Shown: positions 16,924 through 26,022, numbered from the stretch's first letter. The stretch is DNA of 64,000 nt from Edaphobacter lichenicola (GCF_025264645.1 NZ_CP073696.1:5332001-5396000); one strand, 5' to 3'. Notes: generated from the letters alone by a model not told the origin. Numbers and translations are program-made.

Positions 16924-18627
16924 ATGAACCAGCAGCGCCCCAACTCGCCCCGAACTCTCCAGGCCATTGAAGCGGTCCTGCTCCTGCTCGCCTCTATCTT
17001 TTTCATTCTGCATGTCTTCCATCTCAACGCCGACTTTCCGAACCACTCTCCTTGGATGGACTGGGCCAAGTACACCGACGAGGGCTGGTACGGTGACGGA
17101 GCCATCCGTCACTTCCAGCGCGGCCACTGGTACGTCCCCGGCGACTTCAACCCAGCGGCCGCTCTCCCCGTCTGGCCCCTCCTCGAAGCTGCGCTCTTTC
17201 GCTTCACCGGCGTCAACCTCGTTGCTGCCCGCGCCCTCACAGTAGGCATCTTTGGATTGATTCTCGCGACGTCCTACCTCTTACTCCGCCGCTGGCAAAA
17301 TCTCTCCACCCTAGATATCTCTGCCCCAGACCGAGACAAGAGAAAGGGCCAGACCACCCTTGCCCCCGCCATCGCCGTCCTCCTTCTCGCGGTCAGCCCG
17401 TTCTGTTATGTCTTCACCCGTCTGGCCATCCTGGAGCCGCTCCTCATCCTGCTCACTCTTCTTGCCCTTCTGGTTGCCTCCTACGTCACAGTGAGACAGG
17501 GAAGCTCAATCCCCATCAGAGGCCGCCTGAGACAAATGATCCCAATCCTCGCCTTGGGTCTAATCCTTCCCCTCATGGTCCTTACCAAGACCACCGCAGT
17601 CTTCCTCATCCCCGCAATCGCCTGGATACTGTGGGCTCGTGTCGAATACAGCATTCGCCCCTTCCTGGGCGTCGGCATTCCCATAATCGCTCTCGCCGCT
17701 GTTATCTGGCTTGCTTACTATGGTTTTGTCGTCCGTCCCCACTTCTTAGACGACTACCGCTACCTCTTCAGCGCCAATGGCTACACCGGAATGACCCCAT
17801 CCACCGCTCTTAGCGTCCTAGGCGATACCATTGCCGACGGCCTGTGGATCGGCAATATCCTCTACCCACTCGGTCTCCTGGCTGCCGGTTCCGCCCTGTT
17901 CCTTCGACCCCGACTCCTGCGCAACCCTCTGATCCCTTCGCTTCTACTTTGGGCTGCGGGCTACGCCGTCTTTCTCGCCTATCACAACAACCTGCAGCCC
18001 CGGTACTACCTCGTTATCGCAATCCCTCTTACTCTCCTGATTCCCGTCGTCTTTTCAAGCCTTTGGGAACCTTTCACCCCCCGTCCAAGCAATTCGGTCC
18101 GAAACCCACTCCGCGGCCTCGTCGCCGCCAGCATCACAGTCGCCCTTACCGTTCTCACAGTCGCCGACGCCCGCCAGACGCTCCACTACGTCCGAAATCC
18201 CGACTACACCTTCACCACTGCTGCCGCCCAGATTCACCAGATCGTCGCTGCCGACCGCACGCACAATCCCCTCATCCTCTCCATCAGCGGCTCCAATCTG
18301 TCTCTCATGACCGGCCTCCCCTCAATCTGCGACGACTTCGGCACCATGGACCTCGCCGTCCGCGTCCAGGCCTACCATCCCGGCTGGTACGTCGCGTGGA
18401 ACCAGGTCGACGACGACAAGATGGACGCCCTTGCCCCCATGTACCATCTCCAGCGCGTTGCCGCATTTCCCGCCATGGACGATCCCGAGCGCAACCTACT
18501 TATCCTCTATCGCCTCGATCCGGCCATCCCCGGCACGCCACCGCGCCGCCGACGCAAACCCGTCATCCCCCGCCTGCTCCAGACGAACTTCGGCCAGCAG
18601 CCCAGCCAAATTCAACTGGAACACTAA
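16924..18627 (+). CDS. ArnT/PMT-like GT-C glycosyltransferase
   Basis: A 567-residue membrane protein of the GT39/GT83-like class, which moves sugars from polyprenyl-phosphate donors onto acceptors on the outer side of the membrane. After the first membrane segment (about 15-35) comes an acidic loop with YTDEGWYGDGAIRHF, in the place where the catalytic acidic residue of GT-C enzymes lies, followed by about ten further segments and a soluble C-terminal domain from about 440. The tail is Arg-rich. Donor and acceptor cannot be read from sequence. The ATG is preceded by no strong ribosome-binding site. Confidence 0.72.
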   Translation: MNQQRPNSPRTLQAIEAVLLLLASIFFILHVFHLNADFPNHSPWMDWAKYTDEGWYGDGAIRHFQRGHWYVPGDFNPAAALPVWPLLEAALFRFTGVNLVAARALTVGIFGLILATSYLLLRRWQNLSTLDISAPDRDKRKGQTTLAPAIAVLLLAVSPFCYVFTRLAILEPLLILLTLLALLVASYVTVRQGSSIPIRGRLRQMIPILALGLILPLMVLTKTTAVFLIPAIAWILWARVEYSIRPFLGVGIPIIALAAVIWLAYYGFVVRPHFLDDYRYLFSANGYTGMTPSTALSVLGDTIADGLWIGNILYPLGLLAAGSALFLRPRLLRNPLIPSLLLWAAGYAVFLAYHNNLQPRYYLVIAIPLTLLIPVVFSSLWEPFTPRPSNSVRNPLRGLVAASITVALTVLTVADARQTLHYVRNPDYTFTTAAAQIHQIVAADRTHNPLILSISGSNLSLMTGLPSICDDFGTMDLAVRVQAYHPGWYVAWNQVDDDKMDALAPMYHLQRVAAFPAMDDPERNLLILYRLDPAIPGTPPRRRRKPVIPRLLQTNFGQQPSQIQLEH

Positions 18628-18651
18628 CGAAAGGGCGGCAGGTGGGAACAA

Positions 18652-19725
18652 CTAGGTTGCAGAGGAGTTCTTCCGAGCCAAAACGCAAGCTTCCTGTGTG
18701 TATAGATTCTTCAACATGTTTGAGCCGAACCATACTCGCCGTTCCGCTGCCAGCAAACCTCTGCCAAACAGTCTCTGCGGAGTTCCCGTCAACACCGCCT
18801 TGGCAACGGTACGCGGCAAGCCAAAAAAGAGTGCATGCAACACCCTCCCAAACGCAAATTGAGCCTTGAACCTCGTCTCTCCAAAGTTCGCATAGCGCGA
18901 CAGATGCTGCTGGCGCTGGTAGAGTTGAGGCCGTTCAAATCCGGCCTCTTGCAAGGTTAAGTCCAGATCGACAGGGTTGGTCTTCCATGGATGTCCGGCG
19001 TCCAGATAGACAACATCCAGCGGATGTATCGTCTTTCTCTTCGCAGCCTCCTTCACCTTATTCAGAAACGGGCTGCCCTCCATTGCATCCATGGGGAGAG
19101 TCGAGATTAACGCCCCATGCGGCTGCAGAAGACCGGCAAGCGTGGTCAGAACCTCATTCGGCGTATAAAGATGCTCCAGGGTGTGATTGGACGAAACCAG
19201 ATCAAACTCCTGTCCAAAACCCGCTATCAGGGCGTTCATATCTCCCTGAAGAAACCGAACATCGACCGCCCGCTTGCGCGCAGGAGGAATTTCGTCCTGA
19301 TAGTCAAGCGCCGTAATCTTTGCTTCTGGAAGCACGGCGCGCAAAAACATCAATTCCGTTCCGTCAGCGCATCCAAGAACCAGGGCGCTCTTCGTTTCGA
19401 GCGGCACCAGGTTAGCCTCCCACGCATAGTCGTCGATCATCTCCGCGCGAACTGCCTGCGGTACTTGCGACTCATCCATAAGTCTGATCAGACGATCCAT
19501 CTGCTCTGCCGTCAGTCGTGTCTCCTGGGGCTGAAGCCTGCGTACCGCAGTTGGCGTGGGAACACGGTTCCGCGAGGCTAATCCGTCGAAGATCGCTTTT
19601 CGCCCCAGTTCGTTCATTGCTTTGTCGGGGCCTATAAGAAAGGGATAGCGTTGCAAATAGGCCCGCATAGCTGGGTTTTCTATAGTCATCTGAAAAGCGT
19701 CGCTGCTATGGTCAATGATTTGCAT
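18652..19725 (-). CDS. Class I SAM-dependent methyltransferase
   Basis: A 357-residue cytosolic protein with a Rossmann methyltransferase core at about 110-260: motif I is ALVLGCADGTELMF (the usual GxGxG is changed to GCADG), followed by ITALDYQDE, VRFLQGDMNAL and FDLVSSNHTLEHLYTP, the motif typical of methyltransferase family 11. The N-terminal 100 residues are alpha-helical and unassigned. Substrate unknown; the neighbours suggest a sugar or lipid of the cell surface. It ends 24 bp from the convergent GT-C gene. The ATG at 19723-19725 is followed by a hydrophilic N-terminus. Confidence 0.75.
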   Translation of the reverse strand: MQIIDHSSDAFQMTIENPAMRAYLQRYPFLIGPDKAMNELGRKAIFDGLASRNRVPTPTAVRRLQPQETRLTAEQMDRLIRLMDESQVPQAVRAEMIDDYAWEANLVPLETKSALVLGCADGTELMFLRAVLPEAKITALDYQDEIPPARKRAVDVRFLQGDMNALIAGFGQEFDLVSSNHTLEHLYTPNEVLTTLAGLLQPHGALISTLPMDAMEGSPFLNKVKEAAKRKTIHPLDVVYLDAGHPWKTNPVDLDLTLQEAGFERPQLYQRQQHLSRYANFGETRFKAQFAFGRVLHALFFGLPRTVAKAVLTGTPQRLFGRGLLAAERRVWFGSNMLKNLYTQEACVLARKNSSAT

Positions 19726-19979
19726 AAACTCTCTTCAATTAAGGTCAACCTCCGACGAGGCAACTGGAACAATGTCGAGAACTTTCTCTCCATTGCGTAA
19801 GTAGCGCAGTGGTAACTATTCTTCCGTCATCACCTTGTATATCAGAAGCCCTCTCACTCCAAAAGACATACGATAAGAGCTAAAGAAAGAGTGCTTACCT
19901 TAAGTCCGCTCCGCCACAGAACTTAATCCCAATTTACGAAGAAACTTAGCTCCACCAACCTCAACGCCGAGGCTCCGGA

Positions 19980-20007
19980 TTGCAACAGAAGCCGCCCACG
20001 CTATACT
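19980..20007 (+). promoter_or_regulatory. Promoter of the acyltransferase gene
   Basis: TTGCAA (19980-19985), 16-bp spacer, TATACT (20002-20007). Transcription would begin about 20013-20015, immediately before the ATG at 20018, so the mRNA may be leaderless. Confidence 0.5.
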
Positions 20008-20017
20008 CTGCGTGATC

Positions 20018-21214
20018 ATGCCTGAAGAGATAGAACTCCCCAACGAGGCTGATCCGCGCCGTTTCTACGAGCTGGATTCCTTGCGCGGAGTGGCCGCGCT
20101 CACGGTCGTCTTTCACCATTTCGCCCGAATCTGCCCGGAGCGCCTCACCCACCTGCTGATCCGCACGCCCCTGCGTCTGCTCATCGCTGGACATCAGGCT
20201 GTCATTCTCTTTTTCCTGCTCAGCGGTTTCGTCCTTACTCTCCCCTACAAAAAAAAGAACAGCCTAAGCTATGGCCTTTTTCTTCTCAAACGAGTCTGCC
20301 GCATCTACCTGCCCTATCTCGGAGCTTTGGCACTGGCGATCCTCTGTGACCTCAGCTTTCCCGGTCACGGCCTCTCCAATAATTACTGGATCAACTACAC
20401 CTGGTCGCAGCCCGTCACCGCTCGCCTGACGCTTCAGCACATCCTCTTCCTTGGCAACTACAACTGGTTTCAGCTCAACCCCGCATTCTGGTCACTTGTC
20501 TACGAGATGCGGATCTCTCTGATATTCCCCTTTATCGCAGTTGCGGTTCTACGTCTCCGCAGCATCTGGCTCATTCTCTGTGCGGTTGCTCTCTCACTCG
20601 CTTTCTTTCCAGCCGCACTCCTCTTTTCCAATGTCCTCCACCTGAGCAGCCTCGACGCCGCGATCAATACCACGCGTACAGTCCACTACGCAGCCTTCTT
20701 CATCATCGGCTCGCTTTTGGCCAAGCATCTTCACACGGTCAATCGGTGGTACGCCCGCCTAAAACCTGTTCATGCAGCGATCCTCGCTCTCGTCGCCCTG
20801 GCGCTTTACGGTTTTTCTGAAGCCAGCAGCCTCGTTCAACGTCTTTCAATTCCGGAAGATCTGTTCGACTGGCCAGTAGCTGCAGGAGCCGTCATGCTGA
20901 TCATCCTTGCGATGAATAGCCGACCCTTCCACAAATTTCTCACCAGCCGCACGATCCACTACCTCGGCGAACGCTCCTACAGCCTCTATCTCATCCACGG
21001 AACGATCCTCTTTTCCCTCATTCACACGCTCATGGGACGCGTTCGCCTGGACGTTCTTTTTCTGCTCTACCTCGCGATCACCCTCTCCGTCACAGAGATC
21101 TTCTATCGTTTCATCGAGCATCCCGCAATGCTCTTTGGCCGCCGCCTTACCGCGAATCGAAAGGCCCTCCCTCAACCGACACCGTTGCCTGTTGCATCGG
21201 TTCCACTAGCGTGA
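20018..21214 (+). CDS. Acyltransferase 3 (OafA/YrhL) family protein
   Basis: A 398-residue integral membrane acyltransferase with about ten segments. The signature region is present: FYELDSLRGVAALTVVFHHFAR, whose His is the conserved catalytic residue of the family; YSLYLIHGTILF lies near the C-terminus. OafA-type proteins O-acetylate or O-acylate surface polysaccharide, which agrees with the neighbouring genes. Start: ATG at 20018; a GTG two codons upstream (20012) is possible. The predicted promoter leaves almost no leader, so there is no ribosome-binding site to choose between them. Confidence 0.85.
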   Translation: MPEEIELPNEADPRRFYELDSLRGVAALTVVFHHFARICPERLTHLLIRTPLRLLIAGHQAVILFFLLSGFVLTLPYKKKNSLSYGLFLLKRVCRIYLPYLGALALAILCDLSFPGHGLSNNYWINYTWSQPVTARLTLQHILFLGNYNWFQLNPAFWSLVYEMRISLIFPFIAVAVLRLRSIWLILCAVALSLAFFPAALLFSNVLHLSSLDAAINTTRTVHYAAFFIIGSLLAKHLHTVNRWYARLKPVHAAILALVALALYGFSEASSLVQRLSIPEDLFDWPVAAGAVMLIILAMNSRPFHKFLTSRTIHYLGERSYSLYLIHGTILFSLIHTLMGRVRLDVLFLLYLAITLSVTEIFYRFIEHPAMLFGRRLTANRKALPQPTPLPVASVPLA

Positions 21215-21302
21215 ACTGCCTCTCCATCAGAACTCCCTGGCGATCTGCAATGCCAGACACCGTCGTGTAATCTAACAACGCCGCGCCCGGCCACAATCCT
21301 TC

Positions 21303-21425
21303 ATGACCTCATTGATCGACCTCACCACGCGGAAGGCTCTGGAACTGATAAATCTCTCTCCCCCGGATGAACTCAGGCCGAGCGCGCAGCGCTCCCACCC
21401 CATACTCGCAGAGGACATGGAATGA
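21303..21425 (+). CDS. Small ORF coupled to the next membrane-protein gene
   Basis: Forty codons starting MTSLIDLTTRKALELINLSP and ending AEDME. The stop overlaps the start of the downstream gene as ATGA (21422-21425), the usual sign of translational coupling. There is no clear ribosome-binding site and I know no family. It may be a real microprotein or a short leader ORF that sets translation of the gene behind it. The overlap is the only support. Confidence 0.35.
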   Translation: MTSLIDLTTRKALELINLSPPDELRPSAQRSHPILAEDME

Positions 21426-23398
21426 CCCTAGCTGCACTCCTGCACTTTATTGAGGCCCTTCTCTGGTGTGTCCTCTTGTTTACCTCGATCGCAGGCTACG
21501 GAGCTCTCCTCCTGCGTCTCTTCAAAGTTGGCCGCCCATCCATTGCGCTTGCGGCTACCAGCGGCTTCGGCGTCGTTATCTTTCTTGGCGGCAGCCTCAA
21601 TCTTCTTCAGGCAATCACGCCTTCCGTCCTCGTTGGTCTAACCGTGCTCGGCGTACTGGCCGCAATCTTCCTTCGAATTACTTTCACCGAGACCGAATCT
21701 CAGAGCGAAGCTGCCCCGCAACCCACATCTTCCTCAACGGTTGCCACCCTCGTTCTGCTCGTAGCGGCCGTCATCTTCGCGGTCCGGCTTGGTGCAACGG
21801 TGCATTCCGGCGGTTATCAAGCAGGAGACGACTACAACTTTTACCTCGGCACACCGCAGAAGATGCTCCAACTCCACCACTATGCCGCTGATCCCTTCAG
21901 CGAGCGCCGTATCATGTCGAGCATCGGCGGCAACTACTTCTTGCAAGACATGGTGCTCGCCGTGCTTCCCCTCACGGCGTTACAGATGGCCGATCGCGCT
22001 CTCGGGCTAATCTTCCTCGCCTTTCTTGCCTATGCCCTGTCCATTGAATTTCGTCTGACGCGAACCCAGCAAGCTATCTTCGCTTTCCTCGTCTTTTTCA
22101 CTCCACAACTTCAGTTCAACCTCACCTTTGTTCTCCTGCCCAGTGCTCTCTTCTTCGCTCTGGTCTACCTCGTCGCCCATCGCAAGCTATTTACCGAAAA
22201 CGCAACTCTGCAGGCACTCCTCCTCGGCGCGGTCACCGGAGTCATCGCGACCACCAAATCGACATATCTCCCTCACGGAGTCATCTTTGTCCTCTGCGTC
22301 GCCATCATCCATGCTCGTCGTCGCGGTCTGCCCGCTGGCATAAAAACCCTACTCCTCGGTGCCATAGCCTGCTTCGTAGTAATGGCTCCCTGGATGATCG
22401 CCAGTCACTTCACCTCCGGCACCTGGTTCTACCCCCTGCTTGGTAAGGGCTATCAGTACAGCGCTTACGGCTTGTACCCAGCGCCCTCGGGAGCAGGAAT
22501 TTCCATCATCCTGCACAAGGTCATCCCCTTCTGCTGTCCACTGATTCTTCTCGTTGCACTCGAATGGTTCCTGGGCGACCGTGACGAGCAAGGCGAAGCG
22601 ATTCTCGCCCTCTCCATAGCCGGCCTCGCCGCAACCCTGCTCGTCGGTATCAGCACGGGAGGAGACTCCGTGCGCCGCTATAACTACCCCTGCATCATCC
22701 CCGCAATGCTTCTCCTCTACATCGTCTTCAGCCGTCGCCGCAACGCTGCTCCCACCGCGCGGCAATGGCCCATCCTCCAGGCCGTCACCATCCTCTTTAT
22801 TGGTTACACCGCGATCACAACATGGCACCAGAAGTTCACCTTCGAGTTCGACCAGATTCCCGCCGGCCTTAAAGGGGCCTTCCACGAAACTCCCATTGTT
22901 CCTGCCAGCGTCGTGGACGAATACGCCGCCGTGCAGCGCTCTATCCCCAACAATGCCGGTGCTATCGCCAGTGTTACCAACAGCTTCCTCTTCGACTACC
23001 GCGCGAACGACATCAAAATCGCCGACTTCCCCGGAGCCGCTAGCCCGCCTCCCGGCTGGCCCTCCCGTGGAGACGGCGAGGTCCTAGCGAAGTACTTTCT
23101 CGCCAATGACATCCGGTACCTCGTCTGCTCCTACGCCGACGCCGAGATCTTCGACGAGGTAGCCGTCCAGATCCTCAATGACCCCAGCCGTACACAGTGG
23201 ATTCACAGCGAGCAAGCCATCAGCCTCCGCTCTCACCAGCAATACGCCGAACTCGCGCGCTCCCGCCGCCATCTCTACGACGACGGGCAGATATACGTGC
23301 TTGACCTCGAATCTCCAGCCACCACCCCATTCGATAGCCCAAATCCCCCCCCAAAACACCACAATCAATCCTTGACGCAAGCCCCGAACCGCCAGTAA
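21422..23398 (+). CDS. Large multi-pass membrane protein, probable GT-C glycosyltransferase
   Basis: A 658-residue protein with about twelve membrane segments (residues 8-480) and a C-terminal soluble domain (about 490-640). The loop after the fourth segment reads GGYQAGDDYNFYLGTPQKML; paired acidic residues here are what GT-C glycosyltransferases use for catalysis. The soluble tail resembles the periplasmic end of such enzymes. I cannot name the sugar or acceptor. The Pro-rich last 25 residues look disordered. It is probably co-translated with the 40-codon ORF in front of it, and it closes the surface-glycan run before the ribosomal protein genes. Confidence 0.6.
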   Translation: MTLAALLHFIEALLWCVLLFTSIAGYGALLLRLFKVGRPSIALAATSGFGVVIFLGGSLNLLQAITPSVLVGLTVLGVLAAIFLRITFTETESQSEAAPQPTSSSTVATLVLLVAAVIFAVRLGATVHSGGYQAGDDYNFYLGTPQKMLQLHHYAADPFSERRIMSSIGGNYFLQDMVLAVLPLTALQMADRALGLIFLAFLAYALSIEFRLTRTQQAIFAFLVFFTPQLQFNLTFVLLPSALFFALVYLVAHRKLFTENATLQALLLGAVTGVIATTKSTYLPHGVIFVLCVAIIHARRRGLPAGIKTLLLGAIACFVVMAPWMIASHFTSGTWFYPLLGKGYQYSAYGLYPAPSGAGISIILHKVIPFCCPLILLVALEWFLGDRDEQGEAILALSIAGLAATLLVGISTGGDSVRRYNYPCIIPAMLLLYIVFSRRRNAAPTARQWPILQAVTILFIGYTAITTWHQKFTFEFDQIPAGLKGAFHETPIVPASVVDEYAAVQRSIPNNAGAIASVTNSFLFDYRANDIKIADFPGAASPPPGWPSRGDGEVLAKYFLANDIRYLVCSYADAEIFDEVAVQILNDPSRTQWIHSEQAISLRSHQQYAELARSRRHLYDDGQIYVLDLESPATTPFDSPNPPPKHHNQSLTQAPNRQ

Positions 23399-23740
23399 GA
23401 TTAAATCTCGCGCAGTCTCGCGTCCGTACGTCTGTGTCAGCACTAGTCTCAGGCGAGTCAGACAACCGAGACATCCGTGATGGATCCACTGGGAGCAGCT
23501 TGAACACGGCCGCCCTGAAGCACCCATCCCATAGGTTTGTGCGTAGTCCAGGTCAAGCGGTACGTTTCCGCGTGTTTGGAGAGAGAAGCTCTCTCCCTTC
23601 GTCACGCCGCTCTGCTCTGGCGTAATCGATCGTTTGCTCTTTCTTTTTGAAGTTATCGTTAGCGAACTACTAACCAGCACCACTTTCTTCATGCACCAAG
23701 CCGAACACTGAAGACGGCAGAAACAAGGAGTAACTCAACG
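23399..23740. other. Leader region of rplM
   Basis: This 342-nt stretch has no gene. GGAGAGAG (23578-23585) and CTCTCTCC (23589-23596) form a perfect 8-bp stem with an AAG loop. No T-run follows, so it is not an ordinary terminator; a leader structure for the ribosomal operon is possible. No promoter stands out clearly. Confidence 0.4.
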
Positions 23741-24244
23741 ATGTCCACCACGATTCCGAGCGGCAAAGATATTAAGCGCAAGTGGTTTGTGCTCGATGCC
23801 AGCGGCAAGACCCTCGGTCGCCTCGCCACCCAGGCCGCCTCCATCCTCGCCGGCAAGCTCAACGTCCTCTACACCCCCTACATCGATATGGGCGATCACG
23901 TCATTATCATCAATGCCGAAAAGATCGTGCTGACCGGCCTCAAGTCTGACCAGAAGCTCTATCGGCGCTACACCGGCTTCCCCGGTGGTCTCCGCGAAGA
24001 GTCCTTCGTCAAGCTCCTCGCTCGTCGCCCTGAAGCCATCGTTGAGCAGGCCGTCAAGGGCATGCTCCCCAAGAACAAGATGGGCCGCCAGATGGCCACC
24101 AAGCTCAAGGTCTACAAGGGCAGCCAGCATCCGCACCTTGCCCAGCAGCCCGTCGCTATGGACTTCCATGCGTCCAACGCGCCCAAGGTTCTCACGTCGA
24201 AGGTCATGGTGCCAGCGCACCCTGCCCATTCGCTCGAAGGCTAA
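23741..24244 (+). CDS. rplM: 50S ribosomal protein L13
   Basis: L13 is an early-assembly protein of the large ribosomal subunit and binds 23S rRNA. The 167-residue protein carries the family marks WFVLDASGKTLGRLATQAAS, GDHVIIINAEKI, YRRYTGFPGG and VKGMLPKNKMG. It is about 20 residues longer than E. coli L13, with short extensions at both ends. ATG at 23741 with AAGGAG 12 bases upstream. It heads the usual rplM-rpsI pair, followed here by rpsB-tsf on the same strand. Confidence 0.97.
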   Translation: MSTTIPSGKDIKRKWFVLDASGKTLGRLATQAASILAGKLNVLYTPYIDMGDHVIIINAEKIVLTGLKSDQKLYRRYTGFPGGLREESFVKLLARRPEAIVEQAVKGMLPKNKMGRQMATKLKVYKGSQHPHLAQQPVAMDFHASNAPKVLTSKVMVPAHPAHSLEG

Positions 24245-24320
24245 GCGTCTCCTCCCGATCTATGGGAGCTAACGAAGTATGGGGCGTCAGCCCCGGGTTC
24301 TATCAAGTTCAAGGAGCACC

Positions 24321-24716
24321 ATGGCAGATCTGATTCAGTACTACGGAACCGGCCGTCGCAAGTCCTCGATCGCACGGGTCTTCCTGCGTCCAGGCAGCGG
24401 CAAATTTACCGTCAACAAAAAAGAGTGTGACGTTTACTTCGTCACCGCTCAGCAGCGTGCAGCCGCCAAGCGGTCGCTCGGCATCGCCGACATCGGCGAG
24501 ACCTTCGACGTCATCACCACCGTCAAGGGTGGCGGCGTCATGGGCCAGGCCGACGCAGTCAAGCTCGGCATCGCACGCGCCCTCATGGTATTCAACCCCG
24601 AGCTCCGCAAGGCGCTCAAGGCAGAAGGCCTCGTTACCCGCGACTCGCGTGGTAAAGAGCGCAAAAAGTACGGTCAGAAGGGTGCTCGCGCACGCTTCCA
24701 GTTCTCCAAGCGATAG
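24321..24716 (+). CDS. rpsI: 30S ribosomal protein S9
   Basis: S9 sits in the head of the small subunit with its C-terminal tail reaching the P-site tRNA. The 131-residue protein has YYGTGRRKSSIARVFLRPGS at the N-terminus and ends KYGQKGARARFQFSKR, the essential basic tail. Start: ATG at 24321 with AAGGAG at 24310-24315; an in-frame upstream start at 24279 would add a non-conserved stretch and is unlikely. It is 76 nt downstream of rplM, in the standard order. Confidence 0.97.
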   Translation: MADLIQYYGTGRRKSSIARVFLRPGSGKFTVNKKECDVYFVTAQQRAAAKRSLGIADIGETFDVITTVKGGGVMGQADAVKLGIARALMVFNPELRKALKAEGLVTRDSRGKERKKYGQKGARARFQFSKR

Positions 24717-24727
24717 AAAAAGCCTCT

Positions 24728-24762
24728 CAGCAGAGCATCTCTGCTGTTGCTCTTCTCTCTTC
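24728..24762 (+). terminator. Terminator after rpsI
   Basis: CAGCAGAG (24728-24735), loop CAT, CTCTGCTG (24739-24746), then a T-rich run TTGCTCTTCTCTC. Plausible factor-independent terminator separating rplM-rpsI from rpsB-tsf. Confidence 0.6.
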
Positions 24763-24788
24763 TTCGAGATCGGGCCCACACAGTTGGA

Positions 24789-24819
24789 ATGGGTGCAGGA
24801 CATTTTGTCCGGCACCCAT
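24789..24819 (+). promoter_or_regulatory. Strong hairpin in the rpsB leader
   Basis: ATGGGTGC (24789-24796) pairs with GCACCCAT (24812-24819); GGAC and GTCC extend the stem inside across one A/G mismatch, with an ATTTT loop. No T-run follows. It lies about 125 nt before the rpsB start and could be a regulatory leader structure or a REP-like repeat. Confidence 0.45.
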
Positions 24820-24942
24820 CGCAACACCCTCACGCCCAGATCGCTCGCGACTGCAGCATGAGGTCAGGAGTCAAATCTCCCTCACTAGGGATCAATCCAG
24901 GCACCGGAGAACCGGTCCGGCTGTCTTCACTAAGGAGCTACA

Positions 24943-25878
24943 TTGGCAAACATCACTATGAAAGAACTGCTCGAAGCTGGCGTTCACTTCGGGCATCAGA
25001 CCAAGCGCTGGAACCCTAAGATGAAGGAGTATATCTTCGGCGAGCGCAACGGCATTTACATCATCGACCTCCAGAAGACCCTCAAGATGTTCAAAGAGGC
25101 TTCCAAGTTTGTCACCGACCTCACCGCCACCGGCAAGCTCATCCTGTTCGTCGGCACCAAGCGTCAGGCTCAGGACGCCATCGCGGAAGAAGCAACCCGC
25201 GCAGGCATGCCGTACATCAACAGCCGCTGGCTCGGTGGTCTGCTCACCAACTGGGTCACCGTGCAGAAGTCCGTCAAGCGCCTCACCGAGCTCGACGACA
25301 TGTCGACCGATGGCCGCTACGAGCTCCTCACCAAGAAGGAAGTCATCAAGCTCGAGCGCGAGCGCAAGCACCTCACCACCAACCTCGCCGGTATCAAGAC
25401 CATGAAGCGCCTTCCCGACGCCATCTTCGTCGTTGACTCCAACAACGAAGCCATCGCCGTCGCCGAAGCCCGCAAGCTTGGTATCCCGGTTGTCGCTGTC
25501 GTCGACACCAACTGCGATCCCACCGTCGTTGACTACGTCATCCCCGGCAACGACGACGCCCTCCGCGCCATCCGCCTCTTCACCACGAAGATCGCCGATT
25601 CCGCCTACGAAGGCGTCCAGATGGTCTCCGAGAAGGCCTTCGCCACCGAAGCCGCTGACATTCAACCCCTCGCAATCTCCCCCGAGTACATCGGTGAAGA
25701 CGGCGAGATCGAGCCGGGCGAGATCCACGCCGCTGCCGAGCCTGTCGAAGCTGCTGCCGACGAAGACGAAACCGTCGACCTCGCTGCAGTCCTCGGCGGA
25801 AACATCCGCAAGGCTCCGTCAGCCGCGACCGAGCCCGAAGCCGAATCCGAGTCCATCTCCGCCCAGGCCGCCGTTTAA
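24943..25878 (+). CDS. rpsB: 30S ribosomal protein S2
   Basis: S2 is needed for mRNA binding to the small subunit. The 311-residue protein has the conserved start ITMKELLEAGVHFGHQTKRW, NSRWLGGLLTNW, PDAIFVVDSNNEAIAVAEA and VDTNCDPTVVDYVIPGNDDA. Residues about 235-311 form a Glu/Ala-rich acidic tail beyond the usual S2 length, seen in some other phyla. The start is TTG at 24943-24945 with AAGGAG at 24932-24937; the next ATG is at codon 6, inside the conserved N-terminus. It is followed by tsf, as in most bacteria. Confidence 0.97.
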   Translation: MANITMKELLEAGVHFGHQTKRWNPKMKEYIFGERNGIYIIDLQKTLKMFKEASKFVTDLTATGKLILFVGTKRQAQDAIAEEATRAGMPYINSRWLGGLLTNWVTVQKSVKRLTELDDMSTDGRYELLTKKEVIKLERERKHLTTNLAGIKTMKRLPDAIFVVDSNNEAIAVAEARKLGIPVVAVVDTNCDPTVVDYVIPGNDDALRAIRLFTTKIADSAYEGVQMVSEKAFATEAADIQPLAISPEYIGEDGEIEPGEIHAAAEPVEAAADEDETVDLAAVLGGNIRKAPSAATEPEAESESISAQAAV

Positions 25879-25959
25879 AGCCGCTTTTCGTGCCAAGAGG
25901 TCGTCACAAGGAAAAGGCACAGCGTTAGCCGTGCCGTAACCGCCTCTTGTTATTTTGGT

Positions 25960-25991
25960 GGGGGCGCGGGCATCCAGCCCGCGCCCCCTTT
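25960..25991 (+). terminator. GC-rich hairpin between rpsB and tsf
   Basis: GGGGGCGCGGGC (25960-25971) and GCCCGCGCCCCC (25977-25988) form a perfect 12-bp stem followed by only TTT. It is 34 nt before the tsf start and may act as a partial terminator that lowers EF-Ts expression relative to S2. Confidence 0.6.
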
Positions 25992-26022
25992 CGCAGAAAC
26001 CGCAACTCCAAGGAAACTCACC

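Noticed and set aside
24309..24833. 174-codon frame opposite rpsI
   Set aside because: It is antisense to a ribosomal protein gene and has no start context or family signature.
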